Shown one piece after another: positions 38,642 through 48,054 of a stretch of 64,000 nucleotides of DNA. The stretch comes from DATKUK01 sp035530655 (GTDB lineage: Bacteria; Planctomycetota; Phycisphaerae; UBA1845; DATKUK01). The stretch's first letter is position 1. Every line of letters begins with the position of its first letter. The stretch spans positions 1 to 64,000 of the forward strand of contig DATKUK010000103.1 of NCBI GenBank assembly GCA_035530655.1, read 5' to 3'. The position numbers were made by a program, and so were the translations under genes. A model generated the notes under the pieces. That model was not told the DNA's origin. It was given only the letters and a program-made list of their open reading frames with translations, and did not search any database.

Positions 38642-39986
38642 GTGAGTTCTCCCCGTACCGACACCTACCCATAGGCCCTGCACGGCGCGTCAGACCTGCC
38701 CAGGCGCCGCGCGTAGGATGATACTATGCACCGAGTCATCATCCGGCACAAGCCCCTGCCGCCCGGTGCCCACCATACGCGAGCCAGGCGTGCCGGACTC
38801 ACGCACCACGTGAACATTCGATGGCTGAGCGAAGACGCGGCACCTTACATGAAAGGCGACTACCAACCACCGAGCGCCAGGCGTGTATGGTTTTATGGAC
38901 AGCGTATGGGCGTGCTCGGAGCCCGCATGCGAATGTGAACTCACGTTCCGTCTGGTGTCGGGAATGCGCTACCGATCGCAAGCAACCCAACTGCTGGCGC
39001 CCTGGAAGGCGCGAAGCGGATATCTCGCGACCCGAGCTGCCAGCGTTGCCTTACTTCTGGCAGGCGGCAAGCGGCGTCTGCTTCGTGCCAGGTCGCCGCG
39101 TGGCCTGTCGGGGTCGATGTTGTCTGTGCCACGCGAGCAGGCGAGCCAGCCTTCGCTGCTCAGACTGCTGGTCTCTAATCGTGCTCAAGGGTCCTCTCCC
39201 AGCCGAACCGGCGAACGTTATCGGCATCGCCTACCGACTTGGCTCTCCATGAATGGTCCACAACCAATATATGATACACGTTGACAGGCTGCAGGCCGGT
39301 GCAGAACAAAACATGTGCGACCATCGACGCGAGGGCGTCCGATCAACCGGCTATCCAGGCTTAGGGCAGCACGCGCTTCGTCGGCCGGCCAAGGACGCCC
39401 GCAGATGCCCGCCTGACGGGATACCCGGCTTATCGGACACCGCACGCGCGACGACTCAGCAAATCGTTGCGTGACATTTGCCATTGCTCGCCGCAGCGGC
39501 TAGTATTCAACGTCCCAGGGTCGGCAGTGCGTTCGCGCCGGGGTCTTTGCGGGCGGCAAAGCGTGTCTTCCGCATCGCAGGTCGCCGTGGCACCGGCTGT
39601 AAAAGCGAGACGCGCGAGGGTGAGAGTGGGCGTGCCTGGCCGATGAGTTGGTTGAGTGGCACCAGCGTATTCGGCAAGACAGATCGGTCGGGGGGCGGCA
39701 TACGGATGACCCGCCAGAGAACGCTTCGTTGCGGTCCAGCCTCCCGCCAGGTAGAATAGGCCAATGCGGTCCATAACCCGTCGGCACGCATGTGGATTCG
39801 TCAGAGCCGGCGCCCCGCAGCGGCGGTGCCTGATTGGATGGGTATCGCGTACCGAAGATGCCGGCAAGGTGCTCGGCCGGTACGCTTGTGCTATTGTACG
39901 AATGAAACGCCCTCGCGGGCAGGCGACACCGAAGCCGGAACTTGGTGCTCGGTCGCTTGTGGGAGAGGAGTTTGGAGGACGTAGCG
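38642..39986. other. 1.3-kb gene-poor divergent region
   Basis: No recognised gene lies here. A 70-codon frame at 38726-38938 (+) starts MHRVIIRHKPLPPG with an AGGA eight bases upstream, but has no known family and is reported as a possibility only. A TTGACA at 39281 has no adequate -10 partner. The sequence shows no tRNA, rRNA or repeat array. The right end must hold the promoter of the P-domain protein gene (ribosome site GGAGG at 39974). The region may be decayed. Confidence 0.4.
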
Positions 39987-41168
39987 ATGAGCGGTAAAAA
40001 CAAGATGGCTGCCCGTTGGGTAAGCCCCAGCGTTCTGTTAGGGCTGTTCTGCCTGCTGACGCTGCCGGCAGGCGCGATGGGGCAGGAGTACACGGCCGGT
40101 CCGGGTTTGGCAATCGTCGCGCCGGACGATGGGTACGACGGCACGTTGGATCCGAACTCGATGGCGAGCAGCACCATTGCTGTGCCCTCGGGCGGGACCG
40201 ACCTGATTGACGGGGTGAGCGTGGAGATCTCAGCGCGGACGCTGTTCCTGGGCGACCTCGTGATCAAGTTGAAGAGCCCCTCGGGAACGGTGGTGACGTT
40301 GATGCATCGAGCGGGGCTCGCCGGAGTGCCTGACGATGGGACAACAAGCGGTTACGGCGGCGACGGCTCAAATCTGGCCTTTCAATACCCCATAACGTTC
40401 GACGACGACGCGGTCAGCGGCATCGGCGCAGAGTTCATGGGTGCGCTCCCGGTTGACATCGGAACCGATGGGGTTGTGGGCGACCCCGCGGGCCCCACGC
40501 CGGACAACTACATACCGGACGCTGGCGACCTCAGTACGTTGAGTGGCGGCCCGCTGGTGGACAAGTTCAGTGCGTTCCACGGTGGAAAGCCGGACGGCGA
40601 CTGGGTCTTGTACATCGGCGACGGGCTTGTGGGCTATGCGCCCGAACTGGATGCCTGGACACTGCGGCTGACCACCGTTGCCGACTCGGACGGCGACGGT
40701 GTGCCGGACGGCACCGACGCCTGCCCCAATACCGCACCAGGTGACCCGGTCGACCCTAACGGCTGCTCGACGGCCGACGACGACGAGGACAGCGTACTGA
40801 ACGATCAGGACCTGTGCCCCGACACACCGGACTGCGCCGACCCGGTCGACCCTAACGGGTGCCCGACCGATTCGGACGACGATACCGTGCCGGACGGGTG
40901 CGACGTGTGTCCCGATGCCGATGACCTGGACGACGCCGACGGCGATGGCGTACCCGACGGGTGCGACATCTGCAAGGGATCTGATGACAGCGTCGATAGC
41001 GACGGGGACGGGATTCCTGATGGCTGCGATACACCCCCCGGTCAGGACACCCCCGACGGCTGCTGCGGTGCGGCCGGACCCGTCAGCCCCATCGGTTTGG
41101 CAGTGGGCATGCTGCTGCTGAGCCGCTTCGGAGGCTACAGGAGCAGCAGGTCACGTCGCCGCGGCTAG
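39987..41168 (+). CDS. Exported P-domain/thrombospondin type 3 repeat protein with C-terminal anchor
   Basis: Start ATG 39987 has GGAGG at 39974-39978. The 393-residue protein has a signal peptide (residues 10-32, LLGLFCLLTLPAGAMG), then a proprotein-convertase P-domain-like sandwich (residues 45-230: VSVEISARTLFLGDLVIKL, FHGGKPDGDWVLYIGDG). Residues 240-355 are calcium-binding TSP3 repeats (DSDGDGVPDGTDACPNTAPG, DADGDGVPDGCDICKG). The end has a CCG motif, a hydrophobic helix (SPIGLAVGMLLLSRF) and an Arg-rich tail, as in C-terminal sorting signals. It is likely a surface protein. Confidence 0.85.
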   Translation: MSGKNKMAARWVSPSVLLGLFCLLTLPAGAMGQEYTAGPGLAIVAPDDGYDGTLDPNSMASSTIAVPSGGTDLIDGVSVEISARTLFLGDLVIKLKSPSGTVVTLMHRAGLAGVPDDGTTSGYGGDGSNLAFQYPITFDDDAVSGIGAEFMGALPVDIGTDGVVGDPAGPTPDNYIPDAGDLSTLSGGPLVDKFSAFHGGKPDGDWVLYIGDGLVGYAPELDAWTLRLTTVADSDGDGVPDGTDACPNTAPGDPVDPNGCSTADDDEDSVLNDQDLCPDTPDCADPVDPNGCPTDSDDDTVPDGCDVCPDADDLDDADGDGVPDGCDICKGSDDSVDSDGDGIPDGCDTPPGQDTPDGCCGAAGPVSPIGLAVGMLLLSRFGGYRSSRSRRRG

Positions 41169-41183
41169 GAGACGGGCAAACCA

Positions 41184-41208
41184 GCGGCAGCGGTGTGCCT
41201 GCTGCCGC
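41184..41208 (+). terminator. Perfect 8-bp hairpin after the P-domain protein gene
   Basis: GCGGCAGC and GCTGCCGC pair around a 9-base loop 15 bp after the stop codon at 41168, between two convergent genes. There is no T run on either strand, so it is a candidate weak or bidirectional terminator. Confidence 0.4.
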
Positions 41209-41270
41209 ACGTGTGGTACTTGGAGAACGCCCGACGGTGCGAACAGGCATCGCCGGGCTCTTCCATTTGA

Positions 41271-43073
41271 CTATGATGACCAGCCGCTTGCGGACGGCGC
41301 ATCGCCAAGCTGCTGGTGAGCGCATAGGCTGTAATACACCGGACATGACTCCAGCAGTTGCGGGTGGGTTCCGACTCCGATGATCCGCCCCCTGTCGATC
41401 ACCAGTATCTCGTCGGCGTCCTGCACGGTCGAGATGCGATGGGCCACCACCAGCGTGGTCCGGCCCTTCATGAGTTCATCCATCGCCGCTTGAACGAGTT
41501 TCTCCGCAACCGAGTCGAGAGAGCTGGTCGCCTCGTCGAACAGCAGGATGGGCGGGTCCTTCAGAAACACACGCGCGATAGACAATCGCTGCTTCTGCCC
41601 GCCGGAGAGGCGCACACCCCGCTCGCCCAGCACAGTCTGGCCTCCCCCAGGCATCTGGTCGACGAACGCCAAGGCGTTGGCATGGCGCAGCGCATCGCGG
41701 ACCTCGACGGCGGACGCCTCGGGTTTGGCCAGACGCAGGTTCTCTTCAATCGTCCCGGCGAAGAAGACACTCTCCTGCATCACCATGCCGATGTTGCGGC
41801 GAAGCGATGCCTGCTTAAGCTGCCGAACGTCCTGCCCGTCAACCAGGACGCGCCCCCCCTTGGGGTCGTAAAACCGAAGGATCAACTGAAGGATCGTGCT
41901 CTTGCCGGCCCCCGAGGGCCCGACCACCGCCACCGTCCTGCCGGAGGGAATGTGGAAGCTCACGTCATCCAGCACGACCTCCTGCGACTCGGTCGGATAG
42001 TTGAACGTAACCGACTCGAAGCGGATGTCACCGTCCAGGCCGCTCACCTCGCGGGCGTCGACGGCATCGCGGATAAGCGGCCGCTCGTCGAAGAAGTCAA
42101 AAATCCGGTCAGCCGCCGCCGTCGCGGTAAACACCGTGGCGATGGATCGGAAAACCCAGACCATCGCTCCGCCCATCATCAGCCAGTAGCCCCAGAACGC
42201 CACCAGATCGCCTATCTCCAACCCGTCGCCGGCCAGCAGATAGGCCCCGGTCAGCAGCAGCGCAAAAGGAGCAATGAACCGCACCAGTACCTGGAGCACA
42301 TCACCAAAAACGTACTGCCACCAGACGAACCGCTCGGCCTTTTGACGCAGAGCGTCGGTCTCCTGTTCGACGCGCGCCTGGGCGAAATCCTCGCGGCTGA
42401 ACGCCTTGATCAGATCGTTGATGGCCACGTATTCGGTGACGGCCGCTGAGACGTCGCCCGTCGCATCGCGGACCGACCGGCTCAATCGCCGCAGGCGAGG
42501 TATGAAGTAACGCCCCCAGACCGTGACGACGACCATCAGCACTGCAAACAAGCCCGTCAAAGGCACGTTGATGTAGAGCATCATCGCCAGGCTCTGGGCA
42601 ACCAGCACCACCTGCCACAGCAGCGGCGCCGTGGCCTGAGAGGCCTGACCGAGAACGTCCATGTCGTTATTCAGCCGCGCGGTCACCTCACCGACGCGGT
42701 TGCGCTGGAAGAAGTCGGCCGACAGGTGCTGCACGTGCTCGTACAGATCGTTGCGGAGGTCGCGAATCATCCGGATCACGCTGCGCTCGACCATAAGGTG
42801 GTGGACGAAGGCGGCTGGAAAGAACACCGCCGCCAGCGCCGCGCAGCCCAGCACCGTCGGCCAGAACCAATGGTCCATGAATCGAGCCGGGCTGTCCTTC
42901 ATCGCGTTGATCACCGCGCGAAAGATCATGGGAATCGACGCCTGGCAGGCCGCATCCACCACGCTTAGGGCAAAGCCCCCCGCATACATCGGCCGATGCA
43001 CGCCCATGTGCGACCACAGTCGCCGCACAACGGACAGAACCGAACGGGATCTCACGTGCTTTGCCTGCGTCAT
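41271..43073 (-). CDS. ABC exporter, permease-ATPase half-transporter (MsbA/MdlB-like)
   Basis: The 600-residue product (from ATG 43073; an alternative TTG at 43151 has GAGG upstream) has six transmembrane helices in residues 20-320 and a C-terminal ATPase with VAVVGPSGAGKSTIL (Walker A), LSGGQKQRLSIA (signature) and ILLFDEATSSLD (Walker B). The fused layout is that of type IV exporters for lipids, peptides or drugs. Homodimer or heterodimer status is not decidable; no second half-transporter is adjacent. Its gene converges with the P-domain protein gene. Confidence 0.95.
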   Translation of the reverse strand: MTQAKHVRSRSVLSVVRRLWSHMGVHRPMYAGGFALSVVDAACQASIPMIFRAVINAMKDSPARFMDHWFWPTVLGCAALAAVFFPAAFVHHLMVERSVIRMIRDLRNDLYEHVQHLSADFFQRNRVGEVTARLNNDMDVLGQASQATAPLLWQVVLVAQSLAMMLYINVPLTGLFAVLMVVVTVWGRYFIPRLRRLSRSVRDATGDVSAAVTEYVAINDLIKAFSREDFAQARVEQETDALRQKAERFVWWQYVFGDVLQVLVRFIAPFALLLTGAYLLAGDGLEIGDLVAFWGYWLMMGGAMVWVFRSIATVFTATAAADRIFDFFDERPLIRDAVDAREVSGLDGDIRFESVTFNYPTESQEVVLDDVSFHIPSGRTVAVVGPSGAGKSTILQLILRFYDPKGGRVLVDGQDVRQLKQASLRRNIGMVMQESVFFAGTIEENLRLAKPEASAVEVRDALRHANALAFVDQMPGGGQTVLGERGVRLSGGQKQRLSIARVFLKDPPILLFDEATSSLDSVAEKLVQAAMDELMKGRTTLVVAHRISTVQDADEILVIDRGRIIGVGTHPQLLESCPVYYSLCAHQQLGDAPSASGWSS

Positions 43074-43176
43074 CCCATACCCACTGCCATGAAACGAGAC
43101 GCCATGGTCGCCGGAGCCTGACATCAGACCATCTTGCGCGATGCCGGTCAAACGTCCTCGGACAGGCCATGGACGG

Positions 43177-43242
43177 CCGACGCGAGCCGGACTTGAGCAG
43201 GATCACCGCTACGCACTCAACAGCAACACGCTGGCAGCCGCG
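43177..43242. repeat. Dispersed 66-bp repeat, copy 1
   Basis: This segment aligns without gaps to 48474-48539, with 55 of 66 bases identical and only four differences in the first 40. It lies upstream of the ABC exporter gene, outside any recognised gene, and may be a mobile-element remnant or a conserved RNA/regulatory segment. Confidence 0.6.
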
Positions 43243-43293
43243 CACCTTTGGCGACCTGCTGGCCGACCCGGCCATGTACCTGCTCGTTCGCCA

Positions 43294-44076
43294 TCAGCTT
43301 AGCCCTAACAATGTGAAGGCGTTGCCGCCGAAGAAGCGCGTGCGGTCGGCTTGGCCGATGCCCATGGCGTCGAAGGTCTCGTTCCAGAACGCAAGCGCCC
43401 CGTCAATGGCTTCGGGGCCCTCGTCAGTACCCCACAGGAAATGGTCGAAGGGCATGTCCTCGGTCCCCGGCAGGCGTCTCTTCCAGACCCACAGGCCCTG
43501 GCCCGGCGTGCAGTCGGCGTGAAAGTTCTTGAGTCGCATGCACAACACCAGCGTTTCCAGGTAGGTTGCCGCCCCGCCAAAGTGGGCCATGACGAACTGG
43601 ATGCCCGGGAACATTCGGGCCGCACGCTCGAAGTGAAACGGGCTGGCCGTCAGCGACGTCAGGCTAAGCTTGGGGTAGATCGGCGAGATACTGATATATC
43701 CGCAGTGTGGCAGGCACATCAGGCCGTGCTCCTCGATCGCCTCCCACACCGGGTCGTGGGCCGGATCGGCCGGATCGAATCCCAGGTTCGGGTACATCTT
43801 CACGCAACGAAAGCCTTCGCCGGCGTATCGTCGGATCGTTTCTATCGTCTCAGCCGAGTCATTGCGCAGATCCAGGTGCATCGAGCCAAGCACGTAGTCC
43901 GAATGCTTGTTCATCGCAGCCAGGATATGCTCGTTATCGCCCAATGGCGGGCAGATGTCATTCGGCACGCCATGAACCAGCAGGCCGGAGATCCCCTTTG
44001 CCTTGGCGATCTCGACGTGACGATCCATCAGTGGATCGTCCATTCGCAGGTGCACGTGGATATCAATTAATGGCAT
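43294..44076 (-). CDS. Amidohydrolase-family TIM-barrel metal hydrolase
   Basis: Start ATG 44076 is preceded by GGAG; 260 residues. The N-terminus PLIDIHVHLRMDDPLMDRH contains the HxH metal motif, followed by VKMYPNLGFDP, LPHCGYISISP, FVMAHFGGAATY and the C-terminal FLWGTDEGPEAI with an Asp in the usual position. This is the amidohydrolase_2 type, whose members decarboxylate or hydrolyse small aromatic or lactone substrates. A long in-frame extension beyond 44076 has no family match. The gene has no close partner on the same strand. Confidence 0.85.
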   Translation of the reverse strand: MPLIDIHVHLRMDDPLMDRHVEIAKAKGISGLLVHGVPNDICPPLGDNEHILAAMNKHSDYVLGSMHLDLRNDSAETIETIRRYAGEGFRCVKMYPNLGFDPADPAHDPVWEAIEEHGLMCLPHCGYISISPIYPKLSLTSLTASPFHFERAARMFPGIQFVMAHFGGAATYLETLVLCMRLKNFHADCTPGQGLWVWKRRLPGTEDMPFDHFLWGTDEGPEAIDGALAFWNETFDAMGIGQADRTRFFGGNAFTLLGLS

Positions 44077-44295
44077 GCGTCGATCTCCGTTATCCAAGGT
44101 GTCCACGTAAACCGCCCGAGGGTCGATCCTGACGTTCAGTAAGGGGCCTACATAGAACAAGGCTTAAACGCTTGGGGTTGTTTAGAGCTCGCATGACGCT
44201 CGAACACCTCTTAAAGCGTAATGCCCGTGGGCGTCGCAACGAGAAGTCGCTCGAAGCGATGGAGCGGATTAGCCTACAAGACTCTCATGCCAGGT
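44077..44295. other. Gene-free gap between amidohydrolase and tandem membrane proteins
   Basis: These 219 bases contain no convincing frame, tRNA or repeat. The promoter of the amidohydrolase gene should lie in its left part, but no clear -35/-10 was found. Confidence 0.3.
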
Positions 44296-45048
44296 TCAGT
44301 CTTCTTCAGACAGGTTGCAGGGCGGGTCCGCAAGCCCGCCGTCGCCAGTTAGCATCATTCCAACTGAACGAACGTACGACCCATTATCGATCTGCTGCCA
44401 CAGGATGTCGTTGGCTCGCTCGTATCGCTTGCCGGTCGCCACGTCGATTTTCAGATCAGGCACCCCGTCGCAATCTTTGTCTCTAACCCACACCGCCGCC
44501 GTCCAGTCAGCAGCCTCATCGGCATACCACATGTGAGTGAGCTCGTCACTTCGATAGTCGGCCACGATCCATGACCGCTCATGCCTGTCATACGCCTCTC
44601 TGATGTAGGCACGAGGGTTGTCATCCTTCTCCAGGAACAGACCCGCCACGATCTTGCCGGTGGCGTTGGAGGCCAGCCAGATGTAATCCGAAGAGGACTC
44701 TACGGGCTCAACACCGGCCATCGCGAGGATCCGAGGGTCTTCTTCGAGAAACGTCAGCGGGGCCAAGTCCTTGGGAACCCATCGAAGACCACGCGGCGAA
44801 CCTTCGCCCTGCCTAGGCTCCTTCCAGTCGCGGCTAATGAGGTCGTATAGCTTAATCGCAACGGGTGTGGCCATCGCGATGATCAAGACATTAAGAAGCA
44901 AACTGACCGTCGCCAACGTCTTCTTCCAACGCCCTTGTCCGCACGCCAGACGAGCCACCCACGCCAGCGTCTTGAAAGGCAACACGAATGCTGCAAGTAT
45001 CACCGCCACGATGCTCTTCTCGGTTGGCTTGCGTCCTTCGTCGTTCAT
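44296..45048 (-). CDS. Membrane-anchored DxDGxG protein, tandem paralogue A
   Basis: The start is taken as ATG 45048 (250 residues) because its paralogue also begins MN; a GTG at 45060 is possible. An N-terminal helix (TLATVSLLLNVLIIAMA) anchors a soluble part with DYIWLASNATGKIVAGLFLEK and RDKDCDGVPDLKIDVATGKR. The DKDCDGVPDL loop is a calcium-binding-like loop as in dockerin and EF-hand proteins. The gene lies 21 bp behind its paralogue on the same strand. No named family was recognised. Confidence 0.6.
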   Translation of the reverse strand: MNDEGRKPTEKSIVAVILAAFVLPFKTLAWVARLACGQGRWKKTLATVSLLLNVLIIAMATPVAIKLYDLISRDWKEPRQGEGSPRGLRWVPKDLAPLTFLEEDPRILAMAGVEPVESSSDYIWLASNATGKIVAGLFLEKDDNPRAYIREAYDRHERSWIVADYRSDELTHMWYADEAADWTAAVWVRDKDCDGVPDLKIDVATGKRYERANDILWQQIDNGSYVRSVGMMLTGDGGLADPPCNLSEED

Positions 45049-45069
45049 GGCACTCGTCACGGTAGCCCC

Positions 45070-45693
45070 CTATTCCTGCCTGCCCACTTCACGCCAGATA
45101 AGCTCATTGGCACGTCTGTACTTCGCTTGCGTCGCCATCTCGACCATCAGGTCGGGCACGCCGTCACCATCGGTGTCCGTCAGGCAGGCGCGGGCACTGT
45201 CGCCAACACTTTCAGCGGCGTACTGCCGGTACGTTACGTGGCCAGTATCCGGATCAGCCGAGACCCAGCATCGCCCATGTTGATCGTATATCCGACTGCG
45301 CCGTACCTCGTCACACCCGTCCCCCGCCAGAACGAAGTCCATCAGGATCTCGCCATCGCTGTTCGAAGCGACGTAAACAACGTCTGGCTGCGGCTGCGTT
45401 GCGCCAACACTGGGCTCTGGCTGAAGAAGACTCAACGGCGGGAAGTTGACAAGGTTCAGCGCAAGCTTCAAAGCCATCCGCGGCGTCCTGTCAGGCCCAT
45501 ACCAGATGTGATCCATCCTGCGTGCATCCTCCGCCCTAGCCGACGCTACCGCCACGACGACCACCACATTGAACAGCACACTGATCGCCACAAGTGCCGT
45601 CTTCCATCGCCCACGCCCAAACACCAGCCCTACAATCCACGCCGCTACCCCAACAGCGGTACGTCTGCCTGATTCGCCCCGGTCACCATTCAT
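45070..45693 (-). CDS. Membrane-anchored DxDGDG protein, tandem paralogue B
   Basis: Start ATG 45693 has GGAGGT nine bases upstream; 207 residues. The N-terminal half has GRWKTALVAISVLFNVVVVV as membrane anchor, then VVYVASNSDGEILMDFVL and RIYDQHGRCWVSADPDTGHV. The tail DTDGDGVPDLMVEMATQAKY followed by RRANELIWREV corresponds segment by segment to paralogue A (DKDCDGVPDL, RANDILWQQI). The pair arose by tandem duplication. A calcium-responsive surface role is a guess from the loop. Confidence 0.65.
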   Translation of the reverse strand: MNGDRGESGRRTAVGVAAWIVGLVFGRGRWKTALVAISVLFNVVVVVAVASARAEDARRMDHIWYGPDRTPRMALKLALNLVNFPPLSLLQPEPSVGATQPQPDVVYVASNSDGEILMDFVLAGDGCDEVRRSRIYDQHGRCWVSADPDTGHVTYRQYAAESVGDSARACLTDTDGDGVPDLMVEMATQAKYRRANELIWREVGRQE

Positions 45694-46464
45694 CGACGAG
45701 ACACCTCCCCTTCACTCGCGGGGCAGGTCGGCAGACCCGCCGGATATGTTGACGCCTCCGCAGTCCTAGCCCCATCATACTGCCGCCGCGATCAAAGCCC
45801 GCGCGTGGCTGCCCCTTGTAGGGTCCGCTGTGCGGACCATCAATCTGGGATGTCCCAAGTTCCAGCATCAGATTGTCATTTTTACCAAGATCGACCTAGT
45901 GACCGCAAGCGCAGGCGGCGGAGTTGGCCCGGAATCACTCGTTCTTGTCCATCGATCCGGTCAATATCGCCCTGCTGGCTCCCAGAATGGGCTTTGGGCT
46001 GGTCCTCTGCGCAGCAACAGCCACCTTCCTCTCGTCAGTGCTCATGCTCTTGCTGAGGGCGTCAACCCTCATCCGCGCTCGGCCACCGGCGGCGGCTGAG
46101 CCAGCCGCCGTGTCGCTCCAGAATCCCGGCGAACAACGCACGCGGCACCGCCACCTCGGCCAGCGCTCGATAGGCCAGCAGCCCGACGTCGCTGGTCAGC
46201 TTGGCGCCGTAACACGCCAGCCGAAGACGACCGTCAAGACTCACCGGCAATCCGTTGTTCACATGTTCACCCATCAGGTGCGTCCTCCAGGATGCCCGAA
46301 ACCGAGCCATCCTCCTCATCGGACGCACCTACAGCCAGAATCGTGCCTGTAGATTCCTTGGCTATCTGGGAAATCCGGGCTTAAAAGGTCTTGTTGCCGG
46401 CCACTTCCGGCAAACCTCTTTGCTGGACTTCGCCCTGGCTTTCGCGTTCTTCGTATGCCGCCAC
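45694..46464. other. Degenerate region with transposase remnant
   Basis: Between the tandem paralogues and the DUF4091-like gene there is no intact gene. A transposase-like fragment occupies 46062-46328. A plus-strand frame with a hydrophobic stretch near 45924-46110 was examined and lacks a ribosome site or known family. The sequence seems to be decayed mobile-element material. Confidence 0.4.
46062..46328 (-). pseudogene. IS1380-like transposase N-terminal fragment
   Basis: The frame encodes PVSLDGRLRLACYGAKLTSD followed by VGLLAYRALAEVAVPRALF, which resembles the N-terminal TSDxGLLAxRELDE box of IS1380-family transposases. It ends after 88 codons at a stop; the rest of the enzyme is missing and no terminal inverted repeats were found. 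It is a remnant. Confidence 0.45.
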
Positions 46465-48054
46465 TCACCGCAGTTCCAGAATCAACTCAATGATCGCGTC
46501 ACGGACCCGCTGCGGCTCGTTAACATGCTGTACCAGACTAACCTCGTCATGCTCCTCACCCCGCGGCGCTCGCCGGCGGCGCGACGGATCGAGCGATAGC
46601 CGAATAGCTTCGAGCTTCGCCGCCGCCTTTTCACGCACGTCGGGCGGCGCCAGCGCAATCAGCTTGGCCGCCGTTGCGACATACCGCAGATCGTCCTGAC
46701 CCTCGCGTATGGCCTCCCACGCCACCGAACGAACCGGCTCGGTCGGGTTGTCCGCGTTGACGTACACCGCACAGTTGTCCGGGTCGTACCCCCAGTAGTT
46801 GTACATCCAGAAGAATACACCCGACGCCCCGACCCGCCACGCCAGCAGCCCCATATCGTGACGGGCCGTGTGCACCTCTTGCAGCGGAAACCCGTAGATC
46901 CAGTAGTCCTTGTTGTGTTCGGCCGAAAGGTCCCGGCATCGCTCGAAATCACCGTTGGCCACGATGATGTCGCACTGGTCCAACATGCTCGCCGCCCACT
47001 TCTGGCGGTTCATCACCACGCCGTACACCCGCGTGTCCGGCATCACCGTCTTGAGCAGGTCATACCGGCTCTTGCACCGCTCCAACAGCCGCTCCGTCGG
47101 CTCGTCGTAGATCAGCACGATCAGTTCCTGACGATACCCCTTGGCGTCCCAATGCTCGCGAATCTGCCGCAAGCCCTCCACGAAAAGCCTGTCCAACTCG
47201 GGCGAGACCTGCGGCGCCTTGATCCGCTTGCCGCCGATCGGCTCGGAAACCCTGACCGGCATGCCAAACGCGCCCGCGATCTCCCGCTCGTAGTGCAGCG
47301 AACTGTCGTTGCCCAGGCTGATCGCGATCGGCCCATCGATGCCGCCCGCGTTGACCTCGTCCATGAACCGATCCAGGTCTTCAAAATCCATGACCAGCTT
47401 GCCGCCGACCTGGCGCACGTCCATGCCGGTGCTGTTCCAGAACATCTGGATCGCGTTGATCCCGTGGGCCTTCATGTCCCGATACCACCGGCGAGGCAGG
47501 TCCGTCCCGGCCATGAACGCGCCGCCGATAATGGGGCTGTCGACCAGTACGAACGGCAGCACCTCACACACCAGCTCAGCCGTGTGACGCTTGCCGGCGA
47601 CGTCGATCGCGATCGTCGTCCGATACGTCCCCGGTGCCGTTGTCACCGGCGGGCGCACCGTCAGCCAGTAGAATACGGTCTGATCCGCCGGCAGTGACTG
47701 CGTCCGCCCCGCCCCCATCAGTCGTTTCGGCGACGTCTCGGCGTTGAGACTCTCGACGCGGTTCACCGAAAGCCACGAGCGAGGCACTGCCTCTGCTCCC
47801 TCAAGTGCCTCGAAGGTCATCTCTGCCGTGATCTCGGCGCCGGCCCGCACCGCCAACACCGCCGGCTCGTACTCTCCCGGCGTCGTTCTCACGTGCAGCG
47901 TGGCGCTGGCGGACCCCGGCGGCGTCAGATCACGCGCCATCGGCTCAAGATACGAATGGGCCCACAGGGGCAACTCAGCCGCCGGCTCGGCGTTAGCGAC
48001 ACCGGCCCAACCAACCAGCCACGCAAGCACCATCGCCCATCGACGCATACCCAT
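46465..48054 (-). CDS. Exported DUF4091/GH123-like glycan-active protein
   Basis: The AAGGAGG site sits seven bases before ATG 48054, so MGMRRWAMV is the start rather than the ATG at 48060. Residues 1-22 are a signal peptide. The middle shows a barrel-like region: IGGAFMAGTDLPRRWYRDM, GPIAISLGNDSSLHYER, LIVLIYDEPTERLLERC and FFWMYNYWGYDPDN. The end EAIREGQDDLRYVATAAKLI is a signature of DUF4091, found in GH123-type proteins. It probably cuts or binds a glycan outside the cytoplasm. Confidence 0.75.
   Translation of the reverse strand: MGMRRWAMVLAWLVGWAGVANAEPAAELPLWAHSYLEPMARDLTPPGSASATLHVRTTPGEYEPAVLAVRAGAEITAEMTFEALEGAEAVPRSWLSVNRVESLNAETSPKRLMGAGRTQSLPADQTVFYWLTVRPPVTTAPGTYRTTIAIDVAGKRHTAELVCEVLPFVLVDSPIIGGAFMAGTDLPRRWYRDMKAHGINAIQMFWNSTGMDVRQVGGKLVMDFEDLDRFMDEVNAGGIDGPIAISLGNDSSLHYEREIAGAFGMPVRVSEPIGGKRIKAPQVSPELDRLFVEGLRQIREHWDAKGYRQELIVLIYDEPTERLLERCKSRYDLLKTVMPDTRVYGVVMNRQKWAASMLDQCDIIVANGDFERCRDLSAEHNKDYWIYGFPLQEVHTARHDMGLLAWRVGASGVFFWMYNYWGYDPDNCAVYVNADNPTEPVRSVAWEAIREGQDDLRYVATAAKLIALAPPDVREKAAAKLEAIRLSLDPSRRRRAPRGEEHDEVSLVQHVNEPQRVRDAIIELILELR

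Noticed and set aside
38726..38938. 70-codon small protein MHRVIIRHKP...
   Set aside because: An AGGA is present upstream, but no family, no neighbour and no promoter support; kept only as a mention in the gene-poor region.
39281..39310. TTGACA at 39281 as a promoter
   Set aside because: No -10 resembling TATAAT at 16-18 bp spacing.
45924..46352. Plus-strand frame with a hydrophobic segment
   Set aside because: No ribosome site in front of the TTG start and it is antisense to the transposase remnant; the hydrophobic stretch may be chance.
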